Assembly (NCBI GenBank): GCA_902168245.1
Contig: CABHPA010000092.1
Span: forward strand, 1 to 61,148
Length of the DNA stretch: 61,148 nucleotides
DNA from: Candidatus Melainabacteria bacterium
Lineage (GTDB): Bacteria > Cyanobacteriota > Vampirovibrionia > Vampirovibrionales > Vampirovibrionaceae
Reading direction: 5' to 3'
Shown: one piece after another, positions 26,319-34,136 of the stretch
Layout of the letters: every line of letters begins with the position of its first letter
Numbering within the stretch: position 1 is the first letter of the stretch
Notes under the pieces: generated by a model
Databases searched by the model: none
Told to the model about the DNA's origin: nothing
Seen by the model: the letters and a program-made list of their open reading frames with translations, nothing else
Made by a program: the position numbers and the translations under genes

Positions 26319-27241
26319 TATCTGGCCTCCAACCCTTTACGCACGGCATGTGTGAAAACAGCGCCTCGACTATCAGCTCCTTGGTACTCTTTAGCCTGTT
26401 TGGCTGCCCACAAAACCCGCTCTAGTGTGTATTCCTTGGCGAAGTAAATCAAACCGCCCAGATCTGTACCCCATCCGCCCTCTTCAACGGGCTTCTGAAT
26501 ACGCTTAAAGAACGGATGATTTTTCATCACGCCACGGATGTCGCCATAACGTTCAAGAAGCATGGCCACTTGTGGGTTATTGGTGGGGTTCTGGAACCGA
26601 GCCAGGGGGTATTCTGGTTTCACGGTGGGAGGTGTCGTGAGATTAGATACGGGCATCGCGTTGGGAGCTGTCGAGCTGCTTGATCTGGTTTCTGGCTTGG
26701 TTTGCTCCAATTCTGGGCTGACCTGATACCGTAACCGGACGGAGCGCCCTAGCACTTGCGAGAAGGCTTGTTTGATGACTGTGCCATAGCGTCTGTCGAT
26801 AATGCTCAAGCTGAAATCTGTACCAGTGGCCAGGGTGATTTCCTGCTCAGTTATCGATACCAGATGGCAAGGTACAATCCAGGTTTCGTAGGCGGCTAAG
26901 CTCAGCTCAGACTGGAGTATCTTCTGGACGGTTTGCCAGAGAAAGCCAATTGAGGAGGGCTCAGAAACGCCTTCCTGGGAGCCCTGTAATTTTTGAGCCT
27001 TATAGGAACTCATAAAGCTAGTAGCTTGAGTAAAGCAAGCAAAATTTTCCAATCTCTCAATCTTCCAATCTTCGATCGATTTGCCTTCGGCAAATCTAGT
27101 TAGTAGACCAAGATCTTGCTCTACTGAGTTCCTACCTTCCCGGACGTGCGCGTTTGAAAGGCCCAGCGTGACGCCGCCCAGCTCGGGCTGGGCTTCTTTA
27201 GAAGCAGTATTAAACTGCTCGATCCATTGTCGAGTGCTCAT
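26318..27241 (-). CDS. DnaA N-terminal-domain-like protein, possible replication initiator
   Basis: A 307-aa protein. Residues about 100-175 fit the DnaA domain I (DnaA_N) pattern: LWQTVQKILQSELSLAAYETWIVP, then TLATGTDFSLSIIDRRYG and VRLRYQV. There is no AAA+ domain and no DnaA box-binding domain; instead a Pro/Ser-rich linker leads to a C-terminal domain (YGDIRGVMKNHPFF, GGWGTDLGG) shared with the next gene. It faces away from the repeat- and promoter-rich region 27242-27520, which would suit a plasmid initiator next to its origin. Confidence 0.65.
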   Translation of the reverse strand: MSTRQWIEQFNTASKEAQPELGGVTLGLSNAHVREGRNSVEQDLGLLTRFAEGKSIEDWKIERLENFACFTQATSFMSSYKAQKLQGSQEGVSEPSSIGFLWQTVQKILQSELSLAAYETWIVPCHLVSITEQEITLATGTDFSLSIIDRRYGTVIKQAFSQVLGRSVRLRYQVSPELEQTKPETRSSSSTAPNAMPVSNLTTPPTVKPEYPLARFQNPTNNPQVAMLLERYGDIRGVMKNHPFFKRIQKPVEEGGWGTDLGGLIYFAKEYTLERVLWAAKQAKEYQGADSRGAVFTHAVRKGLEAR

Positions 27242-27272
27242 TCTCTTCTATCCTTCTACTCCATAGCCAAGC

Positions 27273-27301
27273 TTGCCTGTTCATGAACCAGGCGCTATAA
27301 T
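27273..27301 (+). promoter_or_regulatory. Promoter P1 (TTGCCT-17-TATAAT)
   Basis: The -35 TTGCCT (27273-27278), a 17-bp spacer and a perfect -10 TATAAT (27296-27301). Transcription should begin near 27308 and meet a terminator at 27341-27377, so the product would be only about 70 nt unless it reads through. Confidence 0.65.
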
Positions 27302-27307
27302 GACTAC

Positions 27308-27377
27308 AAAGATTTTTGAAAAACTATAATGATTAAACTTAGCCCCAAAGTGTTTGCGCACTGGGGCTTTTTTATTT
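27308..27377 (+). ncRNA. Predicted short RNA of about 70 nt
   Basis: Bounded by promoter P1 and a strong intrinsic terminator, without an open reading frame. It lies beside putative initiator genes on the opposite strand and in front of the HTH/coiled-coil gene. It could be a copy-number control RNA or a transcriptional attenuator leader. Inference from promoter and terminator only. Confidence 0.45.
27341..27377 (+). terminator. Intrinsic terminator after P1
   Basis: A G/C-rich stem AGCCCC...GGGGCT extended by AGTG/CACT with a small bulge, then TTTTTATTTT. Confidence 0.75.
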
Positions 27378-27405
27378 TGCCTCCCCCGTTTCCAGGGTCT
27401 ATAAT
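27377..27405 (+). promoter_or_regulatory. Promoter P2 (TTGCCT-17-TATAAT)
   Basis: The same -35 hexamer TTGCCT (27377-27382), again 17 bp and again TATAAT (27400-27405), about 104 bp downstream of P1. It is placed to transcribe the gene at 27521. Its -10 region TATAATGATTAAAC recurs at 27325-27338, so the same protein may bind both places. Confidence 0.65.
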
Positions 27406-27460
27406 GATTAAACTGATCGGATCTTAAACGAGGATCATCATTCGATCAACTATTTGTTTA

Positions 27461-27490
27461 ATCATTACCCATCATTACTAATCATTTGAT
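27461..27490 (+). repeat. Three tandem 10-bp repeats ATCATTACYH-like
   Basis: ATCATTACCC, ATCATTACTA and ATCATTTGAT follow each other exactly in 10-bp register, one per helical turn. Further ATCATT/AATGAT units lie at 27325-27410 and within the start of the next gene. Such phased repeats suit cooperative binding by an initiator or partition protein. Confidence 0.65.
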
Positions 27491-27520
27491 AGCGATTTTT
27501 AATAATTGAAAGGCATCATC

Positions 27521-28129
27521 ATGAATGATCAAGCCATTGTGCCTGAATCATTAGAACCATTTAAAGAGATGACGATTCGTGATTACGCATTGTTCACCGG
27601 CATCCCTGAGGCCACTATAAGGTCACGTGTACGGATGGGCAAGATGATTACTGTGGACATTGAGGTTGATGGGAAGATACAAAGAGGGATTAGAGTCCCA
27701 CTTTCAAAGCTGCATGCAAATGATGAGAAATCATTAGGTGATGATGCTCAATCATCTGACCAATCATCACCCACTATCAATCAATCATCCCAGTCATCAT
27801 CTGATGACTATCGATTAATCATTGAAAAATATGAATCCATCATCACTAATCGTGAAGCCATGATTAAAGATTACGAAAAAAAAATCAAAGAATTAGAAAA
27901 ACAGTTGAGTCAATCCTATATAAGCCTAGCCCGTTTAACGGAAGCGGCCAAGAATAAAGATGACATCATTCAGACCAAAGATGAGGTCATTCAAGCCAAG
28001 GAACAGGCCATAAATGCCGCAAATGCCGCTGTGATGCTCATGGAGCAGCAGAAGCAAACTTTAGATGCTCAGACACCTAAACAGTTAGAAACAGCTCTTA
28101 AAAAGCCTTGGTGGCGGTTCGGTATTTAA
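27521..28129 (+). CDS. HTH / coiled-coil DNA-binding protein
   Basis: A 202-aa protein. Residues about 10-55 look like a MerR-type HTH (MTIRDYALFTGIPEATIRSRVRMGK), followed by a Ser/Gln/Asp-rich linker, a long coiled coil (about residues 95-185) and a C-terminal KPWWRFGI. I use the ATG at 27521 with GAAAGG upstream rather than a TTG at 27506. This layout recurs in plasmid KfrA-like or partition/replication accessory proteins. It probably binds the AATGATT repeats upstream and represses itself. Exact role not known. Confidence 0.7.
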   Translation: MNDQAIVPESLEPFKEMTIRDYALFTGIPEATIRSRVRMGKMITVDIEVDGKIQRGIRVPLSKLHANDEKSLGDDAQSSDQSSPTINQSSQSSSDDYRLIIEKYESIITNREAMIKDYEKKIKELEKQLSQSYISLARLTEAAKNKDDIIQTKDEVIQAKEQAINAANAAVMLMEQQKQTLDAQTPKQLETALKKPWWRFGI

Positions 28130-28201
28130 ACGGTGCCATAGTGACAGAATTGCCCAGAAAACAAAAATTTATTTAAACAAGTCACTATGTTTTTGGTCAG
28201 T

Positions 28202-28240
28202 CTTCGGCTAATATGGAAAATAATTCCGTATTAGCCGAAG
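28202..28240 (+). promoter_or_regulatory. 17-bp inverted repeat covering the leader of the ATPase gene
   Basis: Arms 28202-28218 and 28224-28240 (CTTCGGCTAATAYGGAA, one mismatch) around AATAA. The second arm contains the GAAGG that would serve as ribosome site for the ATG at 28248, so the RNA hairpin would hide it; as DNA it could be an operator. Confidence 0.65.
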
Positions 28241-28247
28241 GTGTGAC

Positions 28248-29471
28248 ATGTTTAAGACGCGAACCATATCGAAAACCATTCAGCGGGTATCTGAATTATT
28301 TCCAATATTATTGTTAACGGGGCCTCGGCAGGTTGGTAAGACAACGCTTTTAGAAGCCTGTGCCAGTGAGGGGCGCGGATATGTGACCCTGGATGATATC
28401 GAACAACGGGAATTGGCTTTACGAGAGCCGAACTTGTTTCTTCAACGTCATCAGCCACCTGTGATTATAGATGAAGTTCAATATGCGCCAAACCTTTTTC
28501 CCGCGATCAAAATGATAGTGGATCAAAGTAGGCAGCCTGGGCTGTTTTGGCTTACTGGCTCGCAAAAATTTCATCTCATGCAGGGCATCACGGAGACGCT
28601 AGCGGGCCGAGTAGCGATTTTAGACTTGCTAGGGCTTTCACAAGCTGAACTATATGACCGGCAGGACGATCAAGCTTTCTTACCCACACTTCAATGGTTA
28701 GAGCATGCTCGAAAACAGCCGCGAGGCCCTTCACAACTGATGGATGTCTACCGGGCAATCTGGTTAGGCTCTTTCCCGAGGTTAGTATTAAGTGGTGGTG
28801 ATGCCCGGGATATATTCTATAGCTCATATATTCAAACCTATATCCAGCGGGATGTTCGGGCATTAACGCGGGTTGGGGATGAAATGGTCTTTCAACGTTT
28901 CCTGAGAGCCAGTGCTGCACGGACGGGACAATTGATTAATTATGCAGACTTGGCAAGAGATGTAGATGTGGATCAAAAGACAATCAAGGCTTGGTTATCC
29001 ATTATGGAAACATCGGGACTGATCTATCTTTTGCAACCGTACCATACGAATGTTACCAGTCGAATCATTAAGACACCCAAGCTTTATTTTTTGGATACGG
29101 GTTTATGTGCCTATCTAGCACAATGGTCCACACCGGAATCTTTAGAGGCCGGGGCAATGTCAGGTGCAATACTAGAAACATTCATGTTATCAGAAATTTT
29201 GAAAAGTTACTGGCATCATGGGAAAGCGGCCAATTTTTATTTTTATCGCGATCGTGATCAAAAAGAAGTCGATTTGCTGATTGAACAGGACAATTGCCTA
29301 TATCCGGTGGAGTTTAAAAAAAGTGCTGCACCCAGCCAAGATGCGATGCGGAATTTTCAAACACTGGGAAAACTGGATCGGGCAATCGGCTCTGGTGCTG
29401 TTATTTGCCTTAAAGAAAGTGATTTGCCATTATCATCCACAGTGAACGCGGTACCGGTCAGCTATCTATGA
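28248..29471 (+). CDS. AAA_14 / DUF4143 ATPase
   Basis: A 407-aa protein of the common AAA_14-DUF4143 family. Walker A LLTGPRQVGKTTLL lies at about residues 22-35 and Walker B PVIIDEVQYAP near 73; the DUF4143 C-terminal part includes a winged-helix region and a nuclease-like motif (EVDLLIEQDNCLYPVEFKKS). The molecular role of this family is poorly known; members are often horizontally moved. It stands alone on the plus strand with its own hairpin leader. Confidence 0.85.
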   Translation: MFKTRTISKTIQRVSELFPILLLTGPRQVGKTTLLEACASEGRGYVTLDDIEQRELALREPNLFLQRHQPPVIIDEVQYAPNLFPAIKMIVDQSRQPGLFWLTGSQKFHLMQGITETLAGRVAILDLLGLSQAELYDRQDDQAFLPTLQWLEHARKQPRGPSQLMDVYRAIWLGSFPRLVLSGGDARDIFYSSYIQTYIQRDVRALTRVGDEMVFQRFLRASAARTGQLINYADLARDVDVDQKTIKAWLSIMETSGLIYLLQPYHTNVTSRIIKTPKLYFLDTGLCAYLAQWSTPESLEAGAMSGAILETFMLSEILKSYWHHGKAANFYFYRDRDQKEVDLLIEQDNCLYPVEFKKSAAPSQDAMRNFQTLGKLDRAIGSGAVICLKESDLPLSSTVNAVPVSYL

Positions 29472-29531
29472 GAATAGCAGCACTGGGGCTTGATTAAGCC
29501 TCAGTCAGTTTAATGAAAGTCAGATATCGGT

Positions 29532-30026
29532 TTAAATTTTATAGCCCATCATTTCCAGGATAAGCTTGGCGGTGATCACGGCCAGTAAAATCACCCCGGC
29601 AGCGAGCAGACAATAGCCTCCAATTTTAGCGGCCTGGTTGGCTTGTTGCAGGGCGGCCAGTTCTTGAGTGGCGGCTTGTTTGAGTCGGGCTTCCCAGTGT
29701 TCCCCCACCCGTTTCAGTTGTTCTTCCAAGTGATTGCCGGTGCGCTCAATCATGTTGGCCGTGAGATCCTTGGCTTTTTCTATTTCCAGGCGGGTCAAGG
29801 CTGCAATCTCATGTTCCGCATTTTTGAGACAGGTTTGAATATGCTCTGTATAGGCGCTCAGGAGTTCATGGTTGAGAGCCACCAGGGAAAGAATGGGGTC
29901 ATCGGGATGGATTTGCAGATCCCGTACCAGTTGCTGATTGGTTCTACGGATAATCTGGTTTAAATCCAGCCCCGACTGAATTGTCGGAGCTGGCGGTGTG
30001 GAGCGGTTTTCCATCTCAATCCTCAT
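29532..30026 (-). CDS. traM: TraM-like relaxosome accessory membrane protein
   Basis: A 164-aa protein with a helical, charged body and one C-terminal membrane helix (about residues 135-157). RP4 has traK-traL-traM in this order, and TraM there has the same layout. Start ATG at 30026 overlaps the traL stop. It probably helps bring the relaxosome to the membrane. Confidence 0.75.
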   Translation of the reverse strand: MRIEMENRSTPPAPTIQSGLDLNQIIRRTNQQLVRDLQIHPDDPILSLVALNHELLSAYTEHIQTCLKNAEHEIAALTRLEIEKAKDLTANMIERTGNHLEEQLKRVGEHWEARLKQAATQELAALQQANQAAKIGGYCLLAAGVILLAVITAKLILEMMGYKI

Positions 30027-30748
30027 CAGATGGCGAGCTCCAGTTGTTCATAGATGCTGCGTTGAATGATCTTCAAGCGTTGCTTGGACATGACCCGAAA
30101 AACATCACTACCCAGGGCTTCCTGGAAGGTGAAGCGCTTTTTGAGCATGGCGGCCAAATCATTTCCATAGGTGTTTTCTGTGCGCTTGGGCAAGCGGATA
30201 ATGGCTGAGACCCGGTCTTTATTGTCCAGATAGGCTTTCATCTCTTCAAAGGTCTTGCCGTTGGCTTCAATGGGGCCAAAATGTTCATTCAACCACACCA
30301 CCACCTGGACGCCTTCCGGCAGTTGCGAGGTGAGATTTACAAAGTCACTGACGGTATTATCTTGGGCCAAGCCACCCGCGATCACCGAATGAATCACCAC
30401 TTCTTTCCCTGCTTCCTGAATGGCGCTAAAGGCTTCATTGTCCAACAAATAGCTAGACAATGGTGTAAAGGAAGCGGCCCCGTTATCGACCACCACATTG
30501 GAGGTGGTGTCAAAGATTTCTTCCATCATGTCATCAAAACGGCGTTCATCGATTAGGTTGTTGGTTTCCATAAGCGCCACAGAGCGGACTTTGAGGGCTG
30601 GAAAACTGGAGAAGGTGGCATTGACCGGATCGGTATCCAGGCAGAGCACATCCGGATCTTCTTGCTGAATGTATTGAGCAATCAGGGCGGAGACAAAGCT
30701 TTTGCCAATGCCGCCTTTGCCTTGCAGGATAAAGTGCACTTTTTTCAT
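30026..30748 (-). CDS. traL: TraL-like ParA-family ATPase
   Basis: A 240-aa P-loop ATPase matching RP4 TraL in length and wording: VHFILQGKGGIGKS at the N-terminus, LCLDTDPVNATFSSFPAL, VVVDNGAASFTPLSSYL, VVWLNEHFGPIEANGKTFEEMKAY. The longer frame to 30853 would overlap traK; the ATG at 30748 with GAGGG five bases upstream fits the family start. It belongs to transfer, not to plasmid partition, despite the ParA fold. Confidence 0.88.
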   Translation of the reverse strand: MKKVHFILQGKGGIGKSFVSALIAQYIQQEDPDVLCLDTDPVNATFSSFPALKVRSVALMETNNLIDERRFDDMMEEIFDTTSNVVVDNGAASFTPLSSYLLDNEAFSAIQEAGKEVVIHSVIAGGLAQDNTVSDFVNLTSQLPEGVQVVVWLNEHFGPIEANGKTFEEMKAYLDNKDRVSAIIRLPKRTENTYGNDLAAMLKKRFTFQEALGSDVFRVMSKQRLKIIQRSIYEQLELAI

Positions 30749-30767
30749 GGAACCCTCTTTTTCTTGC

Positions 30768-31133
30768 TTAGTATAGCTGACTTGGGTCTGGGATTCTGGG
30801 GCCAGGGATAAATCGTTTTCCGGTGGCTCGGCTGGGTTCTTGTTTTTGCTCATCCGTCCCTCTTTCTATGGTTTCAGGTTGTGAAATGTCCCGGGTATCC
30901 ACTGCTGGAATGGGCGATGCTGCCGTTTTTGGGGTTTGTTTGCGCACATGATAGGTGAATTGCTGATAAGACAGGCCGGTTAACTGGTCTTCCAGTTCCC
31001 GGTAGATTTTTTTCAGGGGCCATCCCTGGGTCATCAATTGTTGAATACGGTTGGCATGGGCCGCGTAAGCAATGCGTCCATCTCCCCAAGCGGCGCGTTC
31101 TACACCTGGTTTCTGTTCTGGTGTTTGATCCAT
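30768..31133 (-). CDS. traK: TraK-like oriT-binding protein
   Basis: A 121-aa protein with an N-terminal HTH-like domain (GRIAYAAHANRIQQLMTQGWPLKKIYRELE then LSYQQFTYHVRK) and a Pro/Thr-rich tail, like RP4 TraK. I choose the ATG at 31133, with TTGAGG five bases upstream. It lies directly beside the oriT, on the side of the A/T-rich repeats that TraK is expected to bind and bend. Confidence 0.82.
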   Translation of the reverse strand: MDQTPEQKPGVERAAWGDGRIAYAAHANRIQQLMTQGWPLKKIYRELEDQLTGLSYQQFTYHVRKQTPKTAASPIPAVDTRDISQPETIERGTDEQKQEPSRATGKRFIPGPRIPDPSQLY

Positions 31134-31149
31134 GATTGCCTCAATGAAA

Positions 31150-31310
31150 TGCAAAAACTTTCAATGGAAATCAATAAAACTCAGTTTCTCTCTATGACTA
31201 GCAAATTCTATCATAAAGATGCGCTGAAGAAAAGCTACTATTTTTCAATTATATTCAGTCACATGCAATCACATCCAATACCCCTTGCTCTCAATTGCAA
31301 AAACTTTCAA
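31150..31310. repeat. A/T-rich region with direct repeats beside oriT
   Basis: TGCAAAAACTTTCAA occurs at 31150-31164 and again at 31296-31310, with shorter TTTCAATGG and CAATTGCAA pieces between and after. A-tracts are spread through the stretch, suggesting bent DNA. In RP4 the TraK-binding region lies in the same place. Confidence 0.6.
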
Positions 31311-31444
31311 CCAATTTCAATGGACTCCATTCGCACCCTTGCAAAACATTCAGCCAGATTCAACCAAATGCAAATCCATTTGCCCAGAAAGAATCCCCGC
31401 TGAGCCAATTGCAATTTATGGAATGATTCCGCAAAATAATGAAG

Positions 31445-31495
31445 GCAGGATAGGGATTGTACCCGTACACGCTAAAGCGCGTCCGTGTCCAATCC
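31445..31495 (-). other. oriT: Origin of transfer (oriT) with IncP-type nic
   Basis: On the minus strand the sequence CTATCCTG then CC fits the IncP nic consensus YATCCTG^Y; the nick falls between 31446 and 31445. Exactly 8 nt upstream is a 19-bp imperfect inverted repeat (arms 31454-31472 and 31477-31495, 15 of 19 matching, 4-nt loop), the spacing of the TraJ-binding repeat in RP4. It lies between traK and traJ as in RP4. The 5' end of the cut strand points to traK and the trb operon. Confidence 0.88.
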
Positions 31496-31579
31496 AGCAC
31501 CTTACTCAGCACTGTGTGCCTCGACGGGAATCCTGCTCTGCGAGGCCATTTAACACCAAGGAAAGGGGAGGTGTGATTG

Positions 31580-31936
31580 ATGGGCAAAGCACAAGGGAAC
31601 CGTCCGCGAGGGAACCGGATTGATGTCTGGACGGATCAGGCAGAACTGGCTGAAATCACTGCCCGCTGCCAGGCGTTAAAGTTGTCGCGGTCGGAATATT
31701 TACGCAATCTGGGCCTGGGTTATGAACCCAAGGGGCAGTTTGATCAAGAGGCCATCCGGGAACTGGTAAGATTGCATGCAGATCAAGGCCGTCTGGGTGG
31801 ACTTTTAAAACTCTGGTTATCTGAACGCAAGGGGGAAGGGGCGAGCGCCAGTGACGTGCGTTCGGTCTTGCAGCAAATTGAAAGTTTGCAACAGCAAATG
31901 GCCCGTTTGGTGATGAAAGAGAAAAATCGGCGATGA
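31580..31936 (+). CDS. traJ: TraJ-like oriT-recognition protein
   Basis: A 118-aa ribbon-helix-helix relaxosome protein. The match with RP4 TraJ is clear in IRELVRLHADQGRLGGLLKLWL and in the N-terminal DNA-binding part (IDVWTDQAELAEI, LSRSEYLRNLGLGY). I use the ATG at 31580 with GGGGAGG upstream. It should bind the 19-bp inverted repeat next to nic. Four bases overlap with traI. Confidence 0.88.
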   Translation: MGKAQGNRPRGNRIDVWTDQAELAEITARCQALKLSRSEYLRNLGLGYEPKGQFDQEAIRELVRLHADQGRLGGLLKLWLSERKGEGASASDVRSVLQQIESLQQQMARLVMKEKNRR

Positions 31937-33699
31937 TTGCCAAACGGATTGATCGGGTTGGGAAGACCTCCAGTTTTCAGCGACTGGGACATTATGTCTT
32001 GGAAGCCAAAAACTCGGATGCCGCCATTTTATGGACTCGCACTGCCGAGTATGTGGTGGATCTGAAGGGCGCGGGCGAAAAAGTGCTTTGGTCCCGTCTG
32101 TCTAATTGTGAGGCGGAATTGCCGGTACTGGCCATTGCCGAAATCGAAGCCACCCAAGCCCAAAACACCCGCAGTAAAGCGGATAAAACCTATCATCTGG
32201 TGATCTCCTTTCGGGAAGGGGAGCGTCCCAGCCAGGAACAGCTGGAAGGTATCGAAGACGCTTTCTGCCAATCTTTGGGTTATGGGGAGCACCAGCGGAT
32301 TAGCGCGGTGCACCAGGACACGGATAATATTCATTTGCATGTGGCGATTAATAAGGTGCATCCCCAGACCCTGAAGGTACAGGAGCCGTACCGGGATTTT
32401 TACATTTTGAATGATTTGTGTCAGCAGATGGAGCAAAAATATGGTCTGGCGGTGGATAACCGGATTGGCCATGGGAAGCGCCAAGGACGGGCTGGGGATC
32501 TGGAAGCCCATCGCGGGGAGCAATCGTTGCTCAGCTGGATTCGGGAAAATTTAGGGGAAGCCCTCCAGCAAGTCAAAGCGCAGGGCAACAGTTGGGCCGA
32601 TCTCCATGCGGTGCTGGCCGAGCATGATTTGGTGATTAAACCGCGCGGGTCTGGTCTGGTCATTGCGACCGCAGATGGCAGCCTAGGCGTCAAAGCCAGT
32701 TCCGTGGATCGGGGTTTCTCGTTTAAGTCTTTAACGGATCGATTTGGGGAATACCAGCCACCCCAGCAGGAGGCTCACCAGCACGCGCAATATGAAAAAA
32801 TGGGGAATGTATCCAAACCAGAGCAGTTTTATCAACGAGGGCCACGACAACGGCATCCGGGAGCCAACTCGTTATGGGTGCAATACCAGCACGAGAAAGA
32901 CCGCCAGTTTCAAGCCAAGGCGCAGGCCTTGCATGGATTGAGAGCGGACTATGATCACGACCGCTTGAAACTCAAGGACTGGTACCGGGAGCGCCGGGCT
33001 TCTGTCAAAGCGAATGGCTATTTGAGCGCTTCATCCAAACGGAAGCTGTATCAAGCGCTATCAACGGAGATGAAAGCTGAATTTGCCAAGCGGAAAGCGT
33101 TTGTGCAAGAGCAGCGGCAGCAGATTCATGTGCAATACAGTCTCCCCTCCTGGGAACAATGGCTGGTTCAACATGCGGAACAGGGGAATCGGGATGCCTT
33201 GGGTGTGCTGCGTAGCCGTCAGCAAACCCAAAAACGCTTGGCGCAAGCCTTGCTGACGGCAGAGAATCGGGAGGCGGCCCAGCATATTCTGTGGTCTCAT
33301 TTAAAACCAATGACCCGCAAAAATGGGGATGTCTGCTACCGATTGAAGGATGGGGGCCAGGTGGAGGATGTGGCGGATGCGGTCCATGTTCCGGCCGTGA
33401 CGGAAGCTTCGGCGTTACTGGCTTTGACATTAGCCCAGGAGCGCTTTCCGGGCCAAGCCCTGATAGTGGAAGGCAACACGGCTTTTAAAGTCAAAGTAGC
33501 CGAGATGGCGGTGAGCCAGGGGTTGGCGCTACGGTTTGCCGATCTGGACTTGGAGAAAACCCGCGAGCGTTTGATGATGGCTCGGCAAATAGCGGCGGAG
33601 GAACAGCAGAAAGAGCAAACTCCCCAAAAGGCCCTGGAGAAAACCCAGAAACCCGATCGTGGGCAACGGCCGGATACTGGTCGGGGTTCTTTGAGATAA
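31933..33699 (+). CDS. traI: MOB-P relaxase TraI
   Basis: A 588-aa relaxase close to RP4 TraI. The candidate nucleophile is Tyr21 (SFQRLGHYVLEAKN); motif II is near RSKADKTYHLVISFREGE; motif III, HQDTDNIHLHVAINKVHP at about residues 126-143, holds the metal-binding histidines. The C-terminal half is Gln/Arg-rich and helical, with a segment from about residue 455 resembling LPD7-type domains. It nicks oriT at 31446/31445 and pilots the strand. Shorter than RP4 TraI (732 aa). Confidence 0.95.
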   Translation: MIAKRIDRVGKTSSFQRLGHYVLEAKNSDAAILWTRTAEYVVDLKGAGEKVLWSRLSNCEAELPVLAIAEIEATQAQNTRSKADKTYHLVISFREGERPSQEQLEGIEDAFCQSLGYGEHQRISAVHQDTDNIHLHVAINKVHPQTLKVQEPYRDFYILNDLCQQMEQKYGLAVDNRIGHGKRQGRAGDLEAHRGEQSLLSWIRENLGEALQQVKAQGNSWADLHAVLAEHDLVIKPRGSGLVIATADGSLGVKASSVDRGFSFKSLTDRFGEYQPPQQEAHQHAQYEKMGNVSKPEQFYQRGPRQRHPGANSLWVQYQHEKDRQFQAKAQALHGLRADYDHDRLKLKDWYRERRASVKANGYLSASSKRKLYQALSTEMKAEFAKRKAFVQEQRQQIHVQYSLPSWEQWLVQHAEQGNRDALGVLRSRQQTQKRLAQALLTAENREAAQHILWSHLKPMTRKNGDVCYRLKDGGQVEDVADAVHVPAVTEASALLALTLAQERFPGQALIVEGNTAFKVKVAEMAVSQGLALRFADLDLEKTRERLMMARQIAAEEQQKEQTPQKALEKTQKPDRGQRPDTGRGSLR

Positions 33700-33798
33700 T
33701 CCTGATGTCTGGCGGATGCCCAGCCGTGTATAATGGGGAAGCCTCTGTGAATACAGAGCGCGAAGGATCCATGACCCATCTATGGAGGAGCAGTCGAG

Positions 33799-34077
33799 AT
33801 GAACAAAGAAGAGTTAATCCAGGAAGTGGCTAAAAAGGCCAAAATTTCCCAGAAACAAGTAGATGAAACACTGGTTTCCTTAGTGGACACCATTGAAAAG
33901 ACAGTCTCCAAAGGCAAGAAAGTGACTTTAATTGGGTTTGGTACGTTTGAACCCCGCAAGCGGGCTGCCCGGACAGGCCGAAATCCCCAGACGGGCAAAG
34001 AATTGCAAATTGCCGCGAAAACGGTGCCTGCCTTTACACCGGGCAAACGATTCAAGGAAGCCATGGGCAAGAAGTAA
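33799..34077 (+). CDS. HU-family DNA-binding protein
   Basis: A 92-aa HU/IHF protein with the family motif GFGTFEPRKRAARTGRNPQTG and a strong GGAGGAG site before the ATG. A TATAAT at 33730-33735 may be its promoter. Plasmid-borne HU can assist replication, transposition and relaxosome DNA bending. Confidence 0.95.
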   Translation: MNKEELIQEVAKKAKISQKQVDETLVSLVDTIEKTVSKGKKVTLIGFGTFEPRKRAARTGRNPQTGKELQIAAKTVPAFTPGKRFKEAMGKK

Positions 34078-34085
34078 AATGAATT

Positions 34086-34118
34086 CCAGGAGCCTGTCTG
34101 GGTATGACAGGCTCCTGG
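34086..34118 (+). terminator. 13-bp perfect hairpin after HU
   Basis: CCAGGAGCCTGTC and its exact complement around a 7-nt loop, 9 bp after the HU stop. There is no U-run, so it may stabilise the mRNA end or end transcription weakly. Confidence 0.5.
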
Positions 34119-34136
34119 CTCTCTGGGAAAGCGTGC

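Noticed and set aside
27461-27490. CRISPR-like array
   Set aside because: Only three contiguous 10-bp units with no spacers and no cas genes in the window; they are iteron- or operator-like.
30026-30748. Plasmid partition ParA
   Set aside because: The P-loop resembles ParA, but length, wording (QGKGGIGKS, DTDPVNATF, WLNEHFGPIE) and position between traK and traM identify TraL; no parB lies next to it.
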